A DNA stretch of 64,000 bases from Erinaceus europaeus. Taxonomy: Eukaryota > Chordata > Mammalia > Eulipotyphla > Erinaceidae. The translations under genes were made by a program, and so were the position numbers. Numbering within the stretch: position 1 is the first letter of the stretch; each line of letters starts with the position of its first letter. Of the stretch, positions 48,226-59,764 are shown piece by piece. The notes below the pieces were generated by a model. It saw only the letters and a program-made list of their open reading frames with translations. It was not told the origin of the DNA and did not search any database. Location: positions 73,737,174 to 73,801,173 of the forward strand of contig NC_080179.1 in the NCBI RefSeq assembly GCF_950295315.1. Direction: 5' to 3'.

Positions 48226-48558
48226 CACTATAATAACTTTATTTTAACAAACAAAAATCATGTGGACCACACAGTGGGTAGTACTGCAGCCAGGGAGCTA
48301 TATTTGCTTGAGTCATTAAGCTTTCTCCTCAGCATCTAATATTCCAAAGTGATACCCTGGTTTTCCCTCCACCCCCTCTCATAAATAAGCACAGCATTTC
48401 TGGAAATGACAGTCAAATCAATTACATGAATGTCCATCGGCAGGTGAATATCTACATATAGATGAAAGGCAAGAAGTCTAGATACTTGACTTATAATAGA
48501 AATAATGTTGAGCTGAGTGATGGTATTTAGGTGCATCTATTTTCTGTCTTTACATTCT
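48226..48558. other. Intronic unique stretch
   Basis: A possible worn family E piece near 48260-48340. Otherwise nothing recognised. Confidence 0.45.
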
Positions 48559-48561
48559 CCA

Positions 48562-48880
48562 CAGGTGCCTGCACCATGAATCCACCGCTCCTGGAGGCCA
48601 TTTTTTTCCCCCTTTTGTTGCCCTTGTTGTAGCTTCGTTGTGGTTATTATTATTGCCCTTGTTGACGCAATTCGTTGTTGGATAGGACAGAGAAATGGAG
48701 AGAGGAGGGGAAGACAGAGAAGGGGAGAGAAAGACAGACACCTGCAGACCTGCTTCACCGCCTGTGAAGCGACTCCCCTGCAGGTGGGGAGCCGGGGGCT
48801 CGAACCGAGATCCTTACGCCGGTCCCTGAGCTTTGCGCCACATGCGCTTAACCCACTACGCCACCGCCCGACCCCCAGAG
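48562..48880 (-). repeat. SINE family A, long form
   Basis: Starts inside the 3' module at acaggtgcctgcaccatgaa, ends caccgcccgaccccc. Confidence 0.92.
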
Positions 48881-48934
48881 CTGTCATTTTTAACTGGGAG
48901 TGAAGATGGGCATGGAAAGATGTAGTTGTTTATT

Positions 48935-49213
48935 TTTTTAAATATTTATTTTATTTACTTATTCCCTTTTGTTGCCCTTGTTTTATTGTTGTAGTCATTG
49001 TTGTTATTGATGTTGTTGTTGGATAGGACGGAGAGAAATGGAGAGAGGAGGGGAAGACAGAGGGGGAGAGAAAGACAGACACCTGCAGACCTGCTTCACC
49101 GCCTGTGAAGCGACTCCCCTGCAGGTGGGAAGCCGGGGCTCATACCGGGATCCTTATGCCGGTCCTTGTGCTTTGTGCCACGTGCGCTTAACCCGCCGCG
49201 CCACCGCCCGACT
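48935..49213 (-). repeat. SINE family A
   Basis: Ends gccaccgcccgactccc; no 3' module. Confidence 0.93.
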
Positions 49214-49247
49214 CCCTTTGTTGTTTATTTTTACTAAGAAAAAGAGC

Positions 49248-49520
49248 GGAGGGAGTCGGGCTGTAGCGCAGCGGGTTAAGCGCAGGTGGCACAAAGCGCA
49301 GGGACCGGCGGAAGGATCCCGGTTTGAGCCCCCGGCTCCCCACCTGCCAGGGGAGTCGCTTCCCAGGCGGTGAAGCAGGTCTGCAGGTGTCTGTCTTTCT
49401 CTCCCCCTCTCTGTCTTCCCCTCCTCTCTCCATTTCTCTCTGTCCTATCCAACAACGACGACATCAGTAACAACAACAATAACTGCAACAATAAAAAAAC
49501 CAAGGGGAATAAATAAATAA
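49248..49520 (+). repeat. SINE family A
   Basis: gagggagtcgggctgtagcg head. Lies inverted to the two preceding copies. Confidence 0.94.
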
Positions 49521-49799
49521 TTGTACATATATAAAGCACTTTTCAAAAATTACATACAATAAAATGAAGTCATGCAAGAATAGATTGGGGAAAACATGTA
49601 TGTGCAGCATGCAAATATTGTGCCTTTACAGACACACAGCACATATTTGCGTGAGCTAATAGAAACATATTTATAAACTGTGTCTGAAAGAAAACACAAG
49701 ATTCATCCATTAACTGCCTCCAGCAAGGGGAACATAAAAAAGTGGCATGGGTACAGAGACGTAACTGCATATTGCTCGGTAATTCTTTCTTCATTTTTC

Positions 49800-49880
49800 A
49801 CATTTTATTTACTAATGAGAGGAATAGGAGGAGAGAGAGAGAAACGGACATCACCCCAGTGTATGTGCTAGTACCTGTGG
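49800..49880 (-). repeat. SINE family C fragment
   Basis: tttatttactaatgagagga then aacggacatcaccccagtgt. The head is missing. Confidence 0.7.
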
Positions 49881-50029
49881 ACTCTCCCTGAGCACAAAGC
49901 AATTTTCAACTTTTTTTTTAAAGCAGTGCACTGCTCATATTTGGCTTACGGTGATAATTTACCAACAATGACACATATGAATGATTTACTGAGGCCAAAA
50001 AAAAAGAAAAAATTCAATTAAAAAAATGT

Positions 50030-50150
50030 GAGGGCCAGTAAGGACACTCAGTGACAAAGCATAGGACTTCCACTGGTGAGGTCCCACGCCTGATCCTTGC
50101 CACTGCACAGACCACAGCTGAGCTAAACACGACTGTCTCTCAGAAAAAAT
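50030..50150 (+). repeat. SINE family E
   Basis: agggccagtaaggacactca head. Confidence 0.6.
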
Positions 50151-50315
50151 AAGTAAGTCATTTCTAAATAGGTGATTTATCCACCAGTAGAGTACCACTG
50201 GGAAGTGGATTGGAAACCTCTGAAATAGCATATATTCATTGTATATTTTTTAAATTAAAAAGATGAGGACATTAAGCTAGCATAAAATGTCACCGAGTAA
50301 TAAGAAATAACCTTA

Positions 50316-50582
50316 AGGGAGTCGGGCGGTGGCGCAGCGGGTTAAACGCAGGTGGCGCAAAGCGCCAAGGACCAGCGTAAGGATCCTGGTTCAAGCCCCG
50401 GACTCCCCACCTGCAGGGGAGTCGCTTCTTAGGCGGTGAAGCAGGTCTGCAGGTGTCTCTCTCTCCTCCTCTCTGTCTTCCCCTCCTCTCTCCATTTCTC
50501 TCTGTCCTATCCAACATCAATAACCACAACAATGTTAAACAAGGGCAACAAAAGGGATAATAAATAAATATTAAAAAAAAAG
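50316..50582 (+). repeat. SINE family A with target duplication
   Basis: Flanked by aagaaataacctta at 50302-50315 and 50583-50596. Confidence 0.95.
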
Positions 50583-50619
50583 AAGAAATAACCTTACAAG
50601 AGTTTTAAAATTGTGTGTT

Positions 50620-50720
50620 ATGTGAGAGACCAGACAACCAACCTGCTATGGGGTGCTAGGGACTGAACCTGAAGCCACCCAACTGCAAAGGACTTATTCT
50701 TAACCCGTGAGCCTCCTCAA
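50620..50720 (-). repeat. Diverged SINE (C/D-like)
   Basis: gtgctagggactgaacctga and a taacccgtgagcctcctc end. Confidence 0.55.
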
Positions 50721-50735
50721 TGGATTCGTAACTTT

Positions 50736-51405
50736 TCAAAAAAAAATTTACTTATTTATTAACTTTTGTTGCCTTTGTTGTTTAAAAATGTTGTACTGGG
50801 GGTCGGGCTGTAGCGCAGCGGGTTAAGCGCAGGTGGCGCCAAACACAAGGACCGGTGGAAGGATCCCGGCTCGAGCCCCCGGCTCCCCACCTGCAGGGGA
50901 GTCACTTCACAGGCGGTGAAGCAGGTCTGCAGGTGTCTGTCTTTCTCTCCCCCTCTCTGTCTTCCCCTCCTCTCTCCATTTCTCTCTGTCCTATCCAACA
51001 ACGAATTGCGTCAACAAGGGCAATAATAATGACCACAACGAAGCTACAACAAGGGCAACAAAAGGGAGGGGGGGGGGGAATGGCCTCCAGGAGCGGTGGA
51101 TTCATGGTGCAGGCACCGAGCCCAGCAATAACCCTGGAGGAGGAAAAAAAAAAAAAAACTGTAGTACTTATTATTATTGTTGTTATTGATGTCGTTGTTG
51201 TTGATAGAGCACAGAGAAATGGAGAGAGGAGGGGAAGACTGAGAGGGGGAGAGAAAGACAGACACCAGCAGACCTGCTTCACCGCCTGGGAAGCGACTCC
51301 CCTGCAGGTGGGGAGCCGGGGGCTGGAACCCGGATCCTTACGCCGGTCCCTGCTCCTTGCGCTTTGCGCCACCTGCACGTAACCCGCTGAGCTACAGCCA
51401 TATTC
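50736..51405 (-). repeat. SINE family A, split by an inverted copy
   Basis: Tail part 50736-50797 and body/head part 51169-51405. A + strand family A element separates them. Confidence 0.88.
50798..51159 (+). repeat. SINE family A, long form, nested inverted
   Basis: Complete with 3' module and A tail. The host word tgttgtact/tgtagtact flanks it. Confidence 0.93.
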
Positions 51406-51429
51406 CCGGATTTGCAATTTTTTTACTTA

Positions 51430-51550
51430 ATGGCTCAGGAGATGGCTCAAATGGGTAAATCATTGGATAGTTAAGTATAAGGTTCTTAGTCGAACCCCCA
51501 AATCACATGTGCCAGAGTGGCATATATATGATTTCCCACGAGAGAGAGAG
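51430..51550 (+). repeat. SINE family C, diverged
   Basis: tcaggagatggctcaaatgg head, cacatgtgccagagtggcat 3' part, then a GA run. Confidence 0.72.
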
Positions 51551-51697
51551 AGAGGGGGAAAAGGGAGATAGAGGAGAGAAAAAAAAGATACCTGTAGTCC
51601 TGCACTACTCAAGCAGCTCGCCTCTGCAGGTGGGACCAGAGGGCTTGAATCCGAGTCCTTGAGTGTTTAACCAGGTGTGCCACCATCCACCCCCGTT
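51551..51697 (-). repeat. SINE family B
   Basis: gatacctgtagtcctgcact to gtgccaccatccaccccc. Confidence 0.78.
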
Positions 51698-51724
51698 TTT
51701 AACCACCCCTTTAAAAAAAAAAAA

Positions 51725-51945
51725 AAACTTTGCTTAAATTTTAATTATCTTTATTTGTTGGAGACATCTGGAAATTGAGAGGGTAGGGGGTGACAGAGGA
51801 GAGAAAGAAAGACATCTGCAGCGCTGCTTCACCACTTACAAAGCTTTCCCCTTGCAGGTTGGGACTGGGGACTCGGGACTGGGGACCCGTGTCCTTCAGC
51901 ATCATGTGCACTCAGTCAGGTGCACCACCACCCGGCCGGCCCTTT
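51725..51945 (-). repeat. SINE family B
   Basis: ttgttggagacatctggaaa start, caccacccggccggccc end. A short ggactcgggactgggga duplication lies inside. Confidence 0.85.
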
Positions 51946-51959
51946 AATCCTTCTATCTA

Positions 51960-52242
51960 TCTTTTTCTTTTTTTTAATATTTATTTATTTCTTTCCTTTT
52001 GTTGCCGTTGTTGTTTTATTGTTGTAGTTATGGATGTCGTTGTTGGATAGGACAGAGAGAAATGGAGAGGGGAGGGAGAGATAGAGAGGGGGAGAGACAG
52101 ACAGACACCTGCAAACCTGCTTCACCACCTGTGAAGCGACGCCCCTGCAGGTGTGGAGCCGGGGCTCCAACTGGGATTCTTAAGTCGGTCCTTGTGCTCT
52201 GCGCCATGTGCGCTTAACCCGCTGCACTACCACCCGACTCCC
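51960..52242 (-). repeat. SINE family A
   Basis: Bounded by short taatcctt words, ends ctaccacccgactccc. Confidence 0.92.
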
Positions 52243-52244
52243 TT

Positions 52245-53120
52245 AATCCTTATTTCTAATAGTGAAAAAGTATAAACAAATTTTAGAAATGGAATGATTC
52301 ACTGAACTCTGTCAAAAACTAGAAACCCAACTATTAAAAAGAAGTTTCTTGAAACAAATAGAAGCAATAAAATAGAGAACTAAAAGGCAAACAAAATAAC
52401 TCAACATAAGTCGCAGCATGAGGATAATTATAAAAATGCACACATACGACTTAAGATTTCGAAATGGATAAACGGGAAATGAATGTTATACTGGAATAAA
52501 AGAACCAAAGGTAAATTCTTTCTACTCACATTCCTTCTAATGTCATATTGTAGTATTTACCATAAATAAGCAGTTTGAAATTTTGTGAAAATGAACTGCT
52601 CTGGCATTTTCTTAAAGGAAAAAAACTACCTGTCAGTCAATACAAGTTACTATGTTATGCAGTACTTTCTCCACCAAATCAGCACAATGTAATTTGGTGA
52701 CAGCTGGTGTTAAGGAAAGAACTCACACTATCATCCGCAATTGGTTGAAAAGCAAATTACAACTACTTTTTTGGAAGGCCAGTCGTATCTATTAATAATG
52801 TTAAGCAATTAAGTTTTTAATCCTGAACTCCTCAGCCAGAAATCTACTTTGTCTATAATCATAAAAGCACACCAGGATTTATATATAAAGGTCTTTACTA
52901 TACTGGTCTGATCTTTACAAGACTAGAAGCCTACATGTTAACCAATGAGCAAGAGGGAAGTCATGTTCTTGAATATGGTTCTTAAAATGAGGCAAAGAGT
53001 GGCAACTGTTGGGGTGACTGAAATGTTCTCTACACTGATCACAGCAGTGATCACAAAAAATTAAGCAAAGAACAACTTTTTGGAAGGGTTGTAATGTGAT
53101 CAACCTTGATCACATTTATC
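52245..53120. other. Intronic unique AT-rich stretch
   Basis: No SINE, L1 or exon recognised in about 875 bp. This is one of the larger repeat-free blocks of the intron. Confidence 0.5.
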
Positions 53121-53125
53121 ACAGT

Positions 53126-53300
53126 TCTGGGGTCAGGTGGTGATGTTGTTACCCCAGATACGAGCCCCTAGAGTCTACCCCAGAGTAGGGAACCTTCACA
53201 AATAATGTGAAACAATGCCATAGGTATCTCTCTTCCTCTGTTCCCAACCTCCTCAATTTGACTTTATCCAGTGAAAAGAACAGAAAAAATGAAAAGACAT
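53126..53300 (+). repeat. SINE family B, diverged
   Basis: ggggtcaggtggtgatgttg head, gactttatccagtgaaaaga tail. Confidence 0.7.
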
Positions 53301-53309
53301 TTGTCATAG

Positions 53310-53890
53310 TTCTTAGGATTGTAGCTAGAAGTGGATCTACCTATGGCCCTTCAATTCCTCTCCTGGGCATAGATCCTAAGGAACCAAACACACCCACGCA
53401 GAAAGATCTGTCTGTGTACACCTATGTTCATAGCAGCACAATTTGTAATAGCCAAAACTTGGAAGCAACCTAGGTGAGTAGCTGAGCAAGTTGTGGTTTA
53501 TATACACGGTGGACTACTACTCAGCTATGAAAAATATCTTCTCAACCTCATCTTGGATGGAGCTTGAACAATCATCTTGAGATCAGTCAGAAAAAAAAAA
53601 AAATGAGGAATATGGGGTGATCTCACGCAAATACAGAAGTTGAAAAATAAGAACAGACAGGAAAAGGTAAAGAGAACTCGGACTGGAGTTAGTGTACTGC
53701 GCCAAAGTAAAAGGCTCTGGGGTGGAGGAGGAAGATTCAGGTCCTGGAACATGATGGTGGAGGGGGAGCTGGTGGAGGCTGAACTGTTATGGGGAAGATG
53801 TGAAATGTTCTGTGTGTACAAATTACTGTATTTTACTGTTGACTATAAACCATTACTCCTAAGAAAAAGAAATTTAAAATGAAAACATTT
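53310..53890 (+). mobile_element. 5'-truncated LINE-1 fragment
   Basis: + strand end of L1 ORF2 ([26 protein letters not shown] words, frame broken after about 53473) followed by the L1 3' UTR to about 53880. Same type as 2798-3893. Confidence 0.88.
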
Positions 53891-53999
53891 GTCACAGTTC
53901 TTAGGATTGTACTTAAAAAGAGTGAATGTATTTAAAAAAAAAAAAAAGAGTGAATGTTATCATTTGTGGAAGTTATATCACGTGCTAAGACGGACTTGT

Positions 54000-54440
54000 G
54001 AAATACATAAGTAAATAAACAAGATATAATTTAGTCGTGTTTGTAGAAAATGAAGCTTAAGCTGGTAGTGGTTTTTAAGGAAAAGAAATGGAATGGGGAA
54101 AGGAGGCATTTACGTTTGTAACGTGTTTTTATCACTATTAAGTGGCAGCGACTTTTGGTATCCTTCGACTCAAAACTCAAGGAAGTGCTGAGGATCAGCT
54201 CGTGTCTTCATTTGCCAGTACGCAGCTGCTTAAGCTCCCAGGATGACAGGCTTCAGAGTGTCGGTGGGGATGCTTTTTTCTTTCAATTCACAGCTCTGAC
54301 TCAGTACGACTGACTTAAATTGCAAGAATTTCAGTTTCTGTGAGCTGGCATGGCATATATTGATATCTAACCCTACATAAGTGATTACCTCACACACGAC
54401 CAAGTCCTAAACACAGTCTACCCATCCCAACTGCTGCTAA
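54000..54440. other. Intronic unique stretch
   Basis: No repeat or exon recognised. Confidence 0.45.
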
Positions 54441-54452
54441 AGAATGCCTCCA

Positions 54453-54598
54453 GTGGTCTGGGAGGTGGCGTAGTGGATAAAACATTGGACTCTCAAGTCT
54501 TGAGTTCAAGTCATGGCAGCACATGTACCAAAGTAGTATCTGGTTCTTTCTCTTTCTTTCTCATGAATAAATAAATAAATTCTTTGAAAAAAAAAAAA
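54453..54598 (+). repeat. SINE family C with target duplication
   Basis: Flanked by aatgcctcca, ending at 54452 and starting at 54599. Confidence 0.94.
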
Positions 54599-54679
54599 AA
54601 TGCCTCCACACCCACTTTTGTCATTTTGGAGGATAGATTCACCCAAAGTTCTTTCCAAGTTACAATCGTGTAGTGTTGG

Positions 54680-54840
54680 AAAGGTCAAAGGAATAGCTCA
54701 CTGAGTAGGGTGCCGGCCTTGGCCAGAAAGCAGCTCTGGATCAAGTTCCAGCACCACACAGGAGGTGAAGTAGTGTTTTGATCTCAGTCTCTCTCTCTCT
54801 CTGAATGAAAAGAACAACCAGAGCAGTGAAATCGCACACA
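54680..54840 (+). repeat. SINE family E
   Basis: gtcaaaggaatagctcactg head, CT run, ends gaatgaaaagaa. Confidence 0.7.
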
Positions 54841-54889
54841 GCCTCCAATTAGTGGAAGAGAGGGAAAAAAAAGTAGCATTAATTTCTTA

Positions 54890-55025
54890 AGACAGAAAAA
54901 GAGACGGAATGAGTGAAAGAGCCCATGATGCCAAAGATTTCTTCGGTGGGATGGAAGCCAGGCTGGAACCTAGCTCATCCACAAAGCAAAACAGTGCATT
55001 TTCCAAGTGAGCTATTTTGCTAGCC
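54890..55025 (-). repeat. SINE family E
   Basis: gacagaaaaagagacggaat start, gagctattttgctagccct end. Confidence 0.65.
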
Positions 55026-55063
55026 CTGAAGCAATTTAGAAGGTGATAAAAATTTATTTAACC

Positions 55064-55262
55064 GGGGCCAGGTGGTGGCGCACCTGGTTGAGTGCACATG
55101 TCACAGTGCGCAAGGACCCAGGTTCGAGCCTCTGGCCCCCACCTGCAAGGGGAAAGCTTCACAGGGGTGAAACAGGGCTGCGGGTGTCTCTCTCCCTCTC
55201 TATCACCCCCTTCCCTCTCAGTTTCTGACTGTCTCTATCCAGCAAATAAATAAAGATTAAAA
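55064..55262 (+). repeat. SINE family B with target duplication
   Basis: Flanked by aaaaatttatttaacc at 55048-55063 and 55263-55278. Confidence 0.95.
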
Positions 55263-55389
55263 AAAAATTTATTTAACCATTGTATGTACAGCTTGGCAAC
55301 CTCAATATTTCAGTATTTAAAATATGTCAGGGGTTCAAGGTTTTAGTACACAAGAGTTTCTTATCTACCAATATTGGAGCAGGGAAGAG

Positions 55390-55530
55390 GGAGAGTGAGT
55401 TTGCTGATTATTCCATGAAAGAAAGCAAAAGCAGAGTACCACGCAGGCATACGTGGTACAGGGGATCGATCATACACATGCAAGCCCTGAACTAAGTACA
55501 GGTGTCACTTCCCTGGCCAAAAGATCAAGC
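55390..55530 (-). repeat. Diverged SINE
   Basis: gtggtacaggggatcgatca and gtgtcacttccctggcc end. Confidence 0.5.
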
Positions 55531-55539
55531 TGTGTATTT

Positions 55540-57065
55540 TGTTTGTTTAAGTGGCATTGATTAAATTTTTCAGTGGACGAAATCCACTGCTCCCGGCATG
55601 TAAATTTTTAATCAGAGGTGGCCTTGGCTCTACCCATTCTAATCTCTCCTTCTCCTTACTAAATGTGTGACCCAAATCAAGTGACTTTCTCTTACCATTT
55701 TTTACTTTCTCAAACACAATGAAGAGGTCATAGAAGATATTCTGTACCCTTTTCCAACTCTGAGAACTAGACCAGGAAAAGTAGAATTTAGGGGGTAAAA
55801 TCTAAAAACTAATACACAAGTTTTTAAAAAAAAGTACCTCTTAGATATTTAAATATCTGAGAAGTAGTCAGATTGATTCTGAAGAACAGATTTTCAGAGA
55901 AAAAGGGAATGTGGTGACTAAGACCAAACTCCACCTAGATTCCAGATCTTACCCTATTGAGCTATATTTCTGAACATAAAACTGACAGGCCGTCAACCTG
56001 CATTATCTCTTAGTTAGCTAAACATCTTCCAGCTAAATGAGCAGTGAGAGGATTAGCATCTCTAGAAGTGACATTGTTTTGTGGATTAAGCAAGCTATTC
56101 CTGACAAACCAAAAACTGTTTTTATTACTTCATAATACTTAAGTCCAGCAAACAACCAGGAGCTCTTAACTGTACGCTTGAATTTATACCAAACAGGAGG
56201 TCAACGACAGGTTTACACATTTCACTTGACAAACTCGCTTTACTGGATTTTTCCACTCATCAATATTCAATGGATGTGTATACAAAGTAAGTTTAAGTGG
56301 CTATTATTTACCAAGGAACAAAATGACTTAATACTAGCTAACTATTTGAAGAATCATAGTCAAGGAAAAACACTTATAATAAAACTCAGAAAAAGAATAA
56401 TAAAACTCTAACAAAATTCATAGCTAATGTAGCTTTTTCAGAGGTCTTTCTATAAAAGAAGATTAAAATGTCCTAACAATAAAATAGCTTAGAATGAAAC
56501 TCATGAATTTCGCTAGAGTACAATGTAGTTTTTTCAGGTCTTCCTACAAAAAAATAAAAAGATTAAAATGTCATATGATTAAAATAGCAAGATATAGAAT
56601 GTAAGTTTTCAAATGAAAATTATTTAATGTATATTTTTATAAAATAAGGAGACCTTTTAAAATTCCAAGTTAAATGAGATACTAGAATTACACTGCCATC
56701 AACTCCCAACCAGACACTTAAATTCTAAGAACAGTAAGAAACGACAGATTTTTGTTCTAGAATTAATTACCTTTGTACAAATTGCAGTCTTCTGCACATT
56801 TGCTCCTATCTCAGAAACAAAAGATCATTTCTGTGAAGTCTAGAAACCTTGACTGAAGAGAGAGCTATTTTCGGCTTTTCCTAGGAAGAGGTCCCTTGGT
56901 TTCTGTGAAACTGTATATAATAGAGCTGTACACCTGTGCAATTTTTTTTTCCCAAAGCTCCACAGCCTCACCAGATTCTAAGGGATGTGACATCCCACAG
57001 GTAAATAACCTGCCGTAAGAAAGCATGTGCCAAAGCCTTAGAGAACAGTCTGAAAACCAACAAAC
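55540..57065. other. Intronic unique AT-rich stretch
   Basis: About 1.5 kb free of recognisable SINE or L1. 56440-56600 holds two similar agcttttttcagaggtcttt-type blocks, suggesting a local duplication. No exon recognised. Confidence 0.5.
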
Positions 57066-57070
57066 AGAGC

Positions 57071-57076
57071 TTTATT
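57071..57076 (-). terminator. Candidate intronic polyadenylation signal in WDR33
   Basis: On the - strand AATAAA is followed by GT-rich gctctgtttgttggttttca. A second AATAAA lies 30 bases upstream (57101-57106) and a TGTA motif 57 bases upstream (57133-57136). It sits in repeat-free sequence in the sense orientation of WDR33. Confidence 0.4.
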
Positions 57077-57624
57077 TGAAGAAAGTGTCCATTTTCCCAT
57101 TTTATTTTTTCTCTGAATCAGACCATTTGATGTACAAATCATAAGTGTCTCATACATAAAATCACAAAAAGCAATGAAATTTTCTAATACATGAAAAGGG
57201 AGGGAGAAGCAAGGAATTCAAGTTAGATGGAGAACAATGCTAACAAGTGAAGAACTGCTATTCAATTCAGACATTTATAGCAACTTGGGCTACCTCCACG
57301 GAGCCACAAAATCAGATCGGTTTATGGCAAAGAGCATATGTAGCCAAAATCTATCGTCAGATACTTCAACAGATCAGTGAACTCAAAACCTAAAAATAAA
57401 AAATAAATTTAGAACATAGGTAATTTGTATGCACTCAGTGAAGATTCAATATATTCATAAATTCTTCCTTCAAAAAAATGACTTTAAACTTGGTCTAACA
57501 CTCAAGATGAATGAGAAATGGTGGCATCAAAAGTCATTGTCATCTAAATCAAAAGTTCTACATTTAAAAAAAAAAAACTATCAAATTGAATTGCCAAGTC
57601 CAGTAGTAGACTTCTGGACAATTT

Positions 57625-57898
57625 TTTTTTTTTAAATATTTTATTTATTTATCCCCTTTTGTTGCCCTTGTTGTTTTCTTGTTGTTGTCGTCATTGTTGA
57701 ATAGGACAGAGAGAAATGGAGAGAGATGGGGGAAGACAGAGAGAGGGAGAGAAAGACAGACACCTGCAGACCTGCTTTACCGCCTGTGAAGCGACGCCCC
57801 TGCAGGTGGGGAGCTGGGGGCTCGAACCAGGATCCTTACGCCGGTCCTTGCGCTTTGCGCCACCTGCGCTTAACCCGCTGCGCTATAGCCCGACTCCC
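57625..57898 (-). repeat. SINE family A
   Basis: Ends gcgctatagcccgactcccc. Flanked by similar ctggacaat/ctggacact words. Confidence 0.93.
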
Positions 57899-58274
57899 CT
57901 GGACACTATTTTTTAAGAAGAAGCAAATCCTAAGGAACCACACTGCATACAGAACAATGGGTGAAGAATTCTTTGGTCAAGTAAGATACACAGTGCTTAG
58001 TTTTAGAATTTGACATGTTTCTTCCCATCCCTGAGAGTGTTCAGTGCATATTACAGGTCTACAGGTGAAAATCTGTGACTTTTTTTTTTTTTTTTTGCCC
58101 CCCTCAGAGAACCTTGAAGTCTCTCATGAGATCAATCTGGGAATTTCTGAAAAGCTAACATTATGTTGTTTGGCAAGAATAAACCTAAACTCCAGAGTTT
58201 GGGAAGAAAAGAAAGACCACTACAGATCACTGTATATCAGTGAATCTTTAACCATATCTGTAATGTGTACTTCT

Positions 58275-58385
58275 TTAAGATTCATTTATTAACATAAGAG
58301 AGGTAAGAGAAACTGAGACAGAGACAGACCCAGAGTATTACTCTGCCCATGTGATGTTGGGGATTAACTGAGGGTGTTGTGGTTT
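58275..58385 (-). repeat. SINE family C, diverged
   Basis: agattcatttattaacataa then agagtattactctgcccatg. Confidence 0.65.
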
Positions 58386-58399
58386 TGTATCCAAAATTT

Positions 58400-58860
58400 T
58401 AGTTACCATACAACTTTCCATTCCACTGTATTAGGTATTTTTAGAAACACAGAGTAAGTGTGACAAAACATAAGGATTTGAGAGTTGAGAGGTAGCATGT
58501 AAATGTTCATGTTATAAGTTATAAAAAACTGTGGTAGTGTCACAGCACATCCAAAAGTCTACAAACTCCAATTGAAAAAGGTAGACGTATCATAAAGCTG
58601 CCAGCCTTCTATTCAAGCCACACATTTGATGTAGACAGACAAGTTACACAGCCTTCTATTCATTTGTACCATGTGTTACATGGAAGAGCAACAAAAGGTG
58701 ACCTAAAGCAAACTGGCAAATAGGTAAGAATTTTAAAGTAAACATTCACCTTATAAAATAAATGCCTTTTAGCTACTTCCGGAATCAGTATATGACTGTA
58801 AAGTTTCCTGAATCCAATAAAGCAAATGTAGGCATTAAGTTTTGCTAAAATATACAAGTA
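58400..58860. other. Intronic unique stretch
   Basis: No repeat or exon recognised. The word cacagccttctattcatttg partly echoes ccagccttctattcaagcc 50 bp earlier. Confidence 0.45.
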
Positions 58861-58904
58861 GATTACTCTTTGCTTTTGTCTTTTTGGTGTTTTTTTTGTT
58901 TTTT

Positions 58905-59025
58905 GTTTTTAATCAGAGCACTGCTCAGCGCTGGCTTCTGGAGGTGGAGAGGATTGAACCTGGGGCCTCAGAGCCTCAGGCAGATAGTCTTTTTGCATAA
59001 GCATTATGCTCTCTCCTCCCCCCAC
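58905..59025 (-). repeat. SINE family D
   Basis: aatcagagcactgctcagcg to gcattatgctctctcctccc. Confidence 0.88.
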
Positions 59026-59029
59026 ACAC

Positions 59030-59755
59030 ATACACACTGGGAGATTACTGTCTAAGTATATAATCAGAGGGAAGAGTATAAACAGGGGAAGACAGAGAAA
59101 GGAAATTTTCCATCTGAATCACGTGTGAAGAGTATATTTAGAAAAATCTTGAGGATTATAAAAGGAAGAGAAAGTGATTAACACAAAATAATAATCTACA
59201 TTATTTCTCCAAAACAATGTCATGAGAGTGTGGAGAAGAGAACACCCCTCCAGATCCTTCAGCTACAAAAACCCAGAAGCAACACTGTGGTATGTCTTGT
59301 GCTGACCGTCACATTTCCCTTTGCTGCTTGTTTAAAATAGAGGAAAAAATAAAGTAAGTGGCGACTTTGGACAATACCCATTAAAGAAAGTTAAAGGGTG
59401 GAATGCAAAAACCAAACAGATTTACAACTTCACTGCTGTTGTGCTCTCTCAAATGCAGGACGCCAACCACCATTATTACAAAGTCGTTGAGCCATGTGCC
59501 AGGTGGGAGAAACTGGTGTCCTCTACACTCTGCAGAAAGCAACAACGAAGCCCTTTATGAGAAAGGCGCACAGACTCTGTGAAAGTGTGTGTTTACTCAG
59601 TAGTTCTAGTCAACGGTTCTCTACACACCGAGATTCCACTGAGTTTATTCAGATGTCATAATATTCTCTTTTTTATTGCTTGCATGTTTAGTCAACAGTT
59701 CTCTAGTAAGCATTTAACACACCGATAATCCAGTAGTAATATTCAGATACCATAC
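59030..59755. other. Intronic unique stretch
   Basis: Two similar blocks (about 59603-59670 and 59693-59757, both with caacggttctct/caacagttctct and ttcagat) indicate an old local duplication. Otherwise nothing seen. Confidence 0.5.
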
Positions 59756-59764
59756 TATTCTTTT

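Noticed and set aside
49268..49335. tRNA-like sequences with A and B boxes as real tRNA genes
   Set aside because: They are the heads of SINE copies. They recur many times across the window with SINE bodies and A-rich tails, and do not form a complete tRNA cloverleaf.
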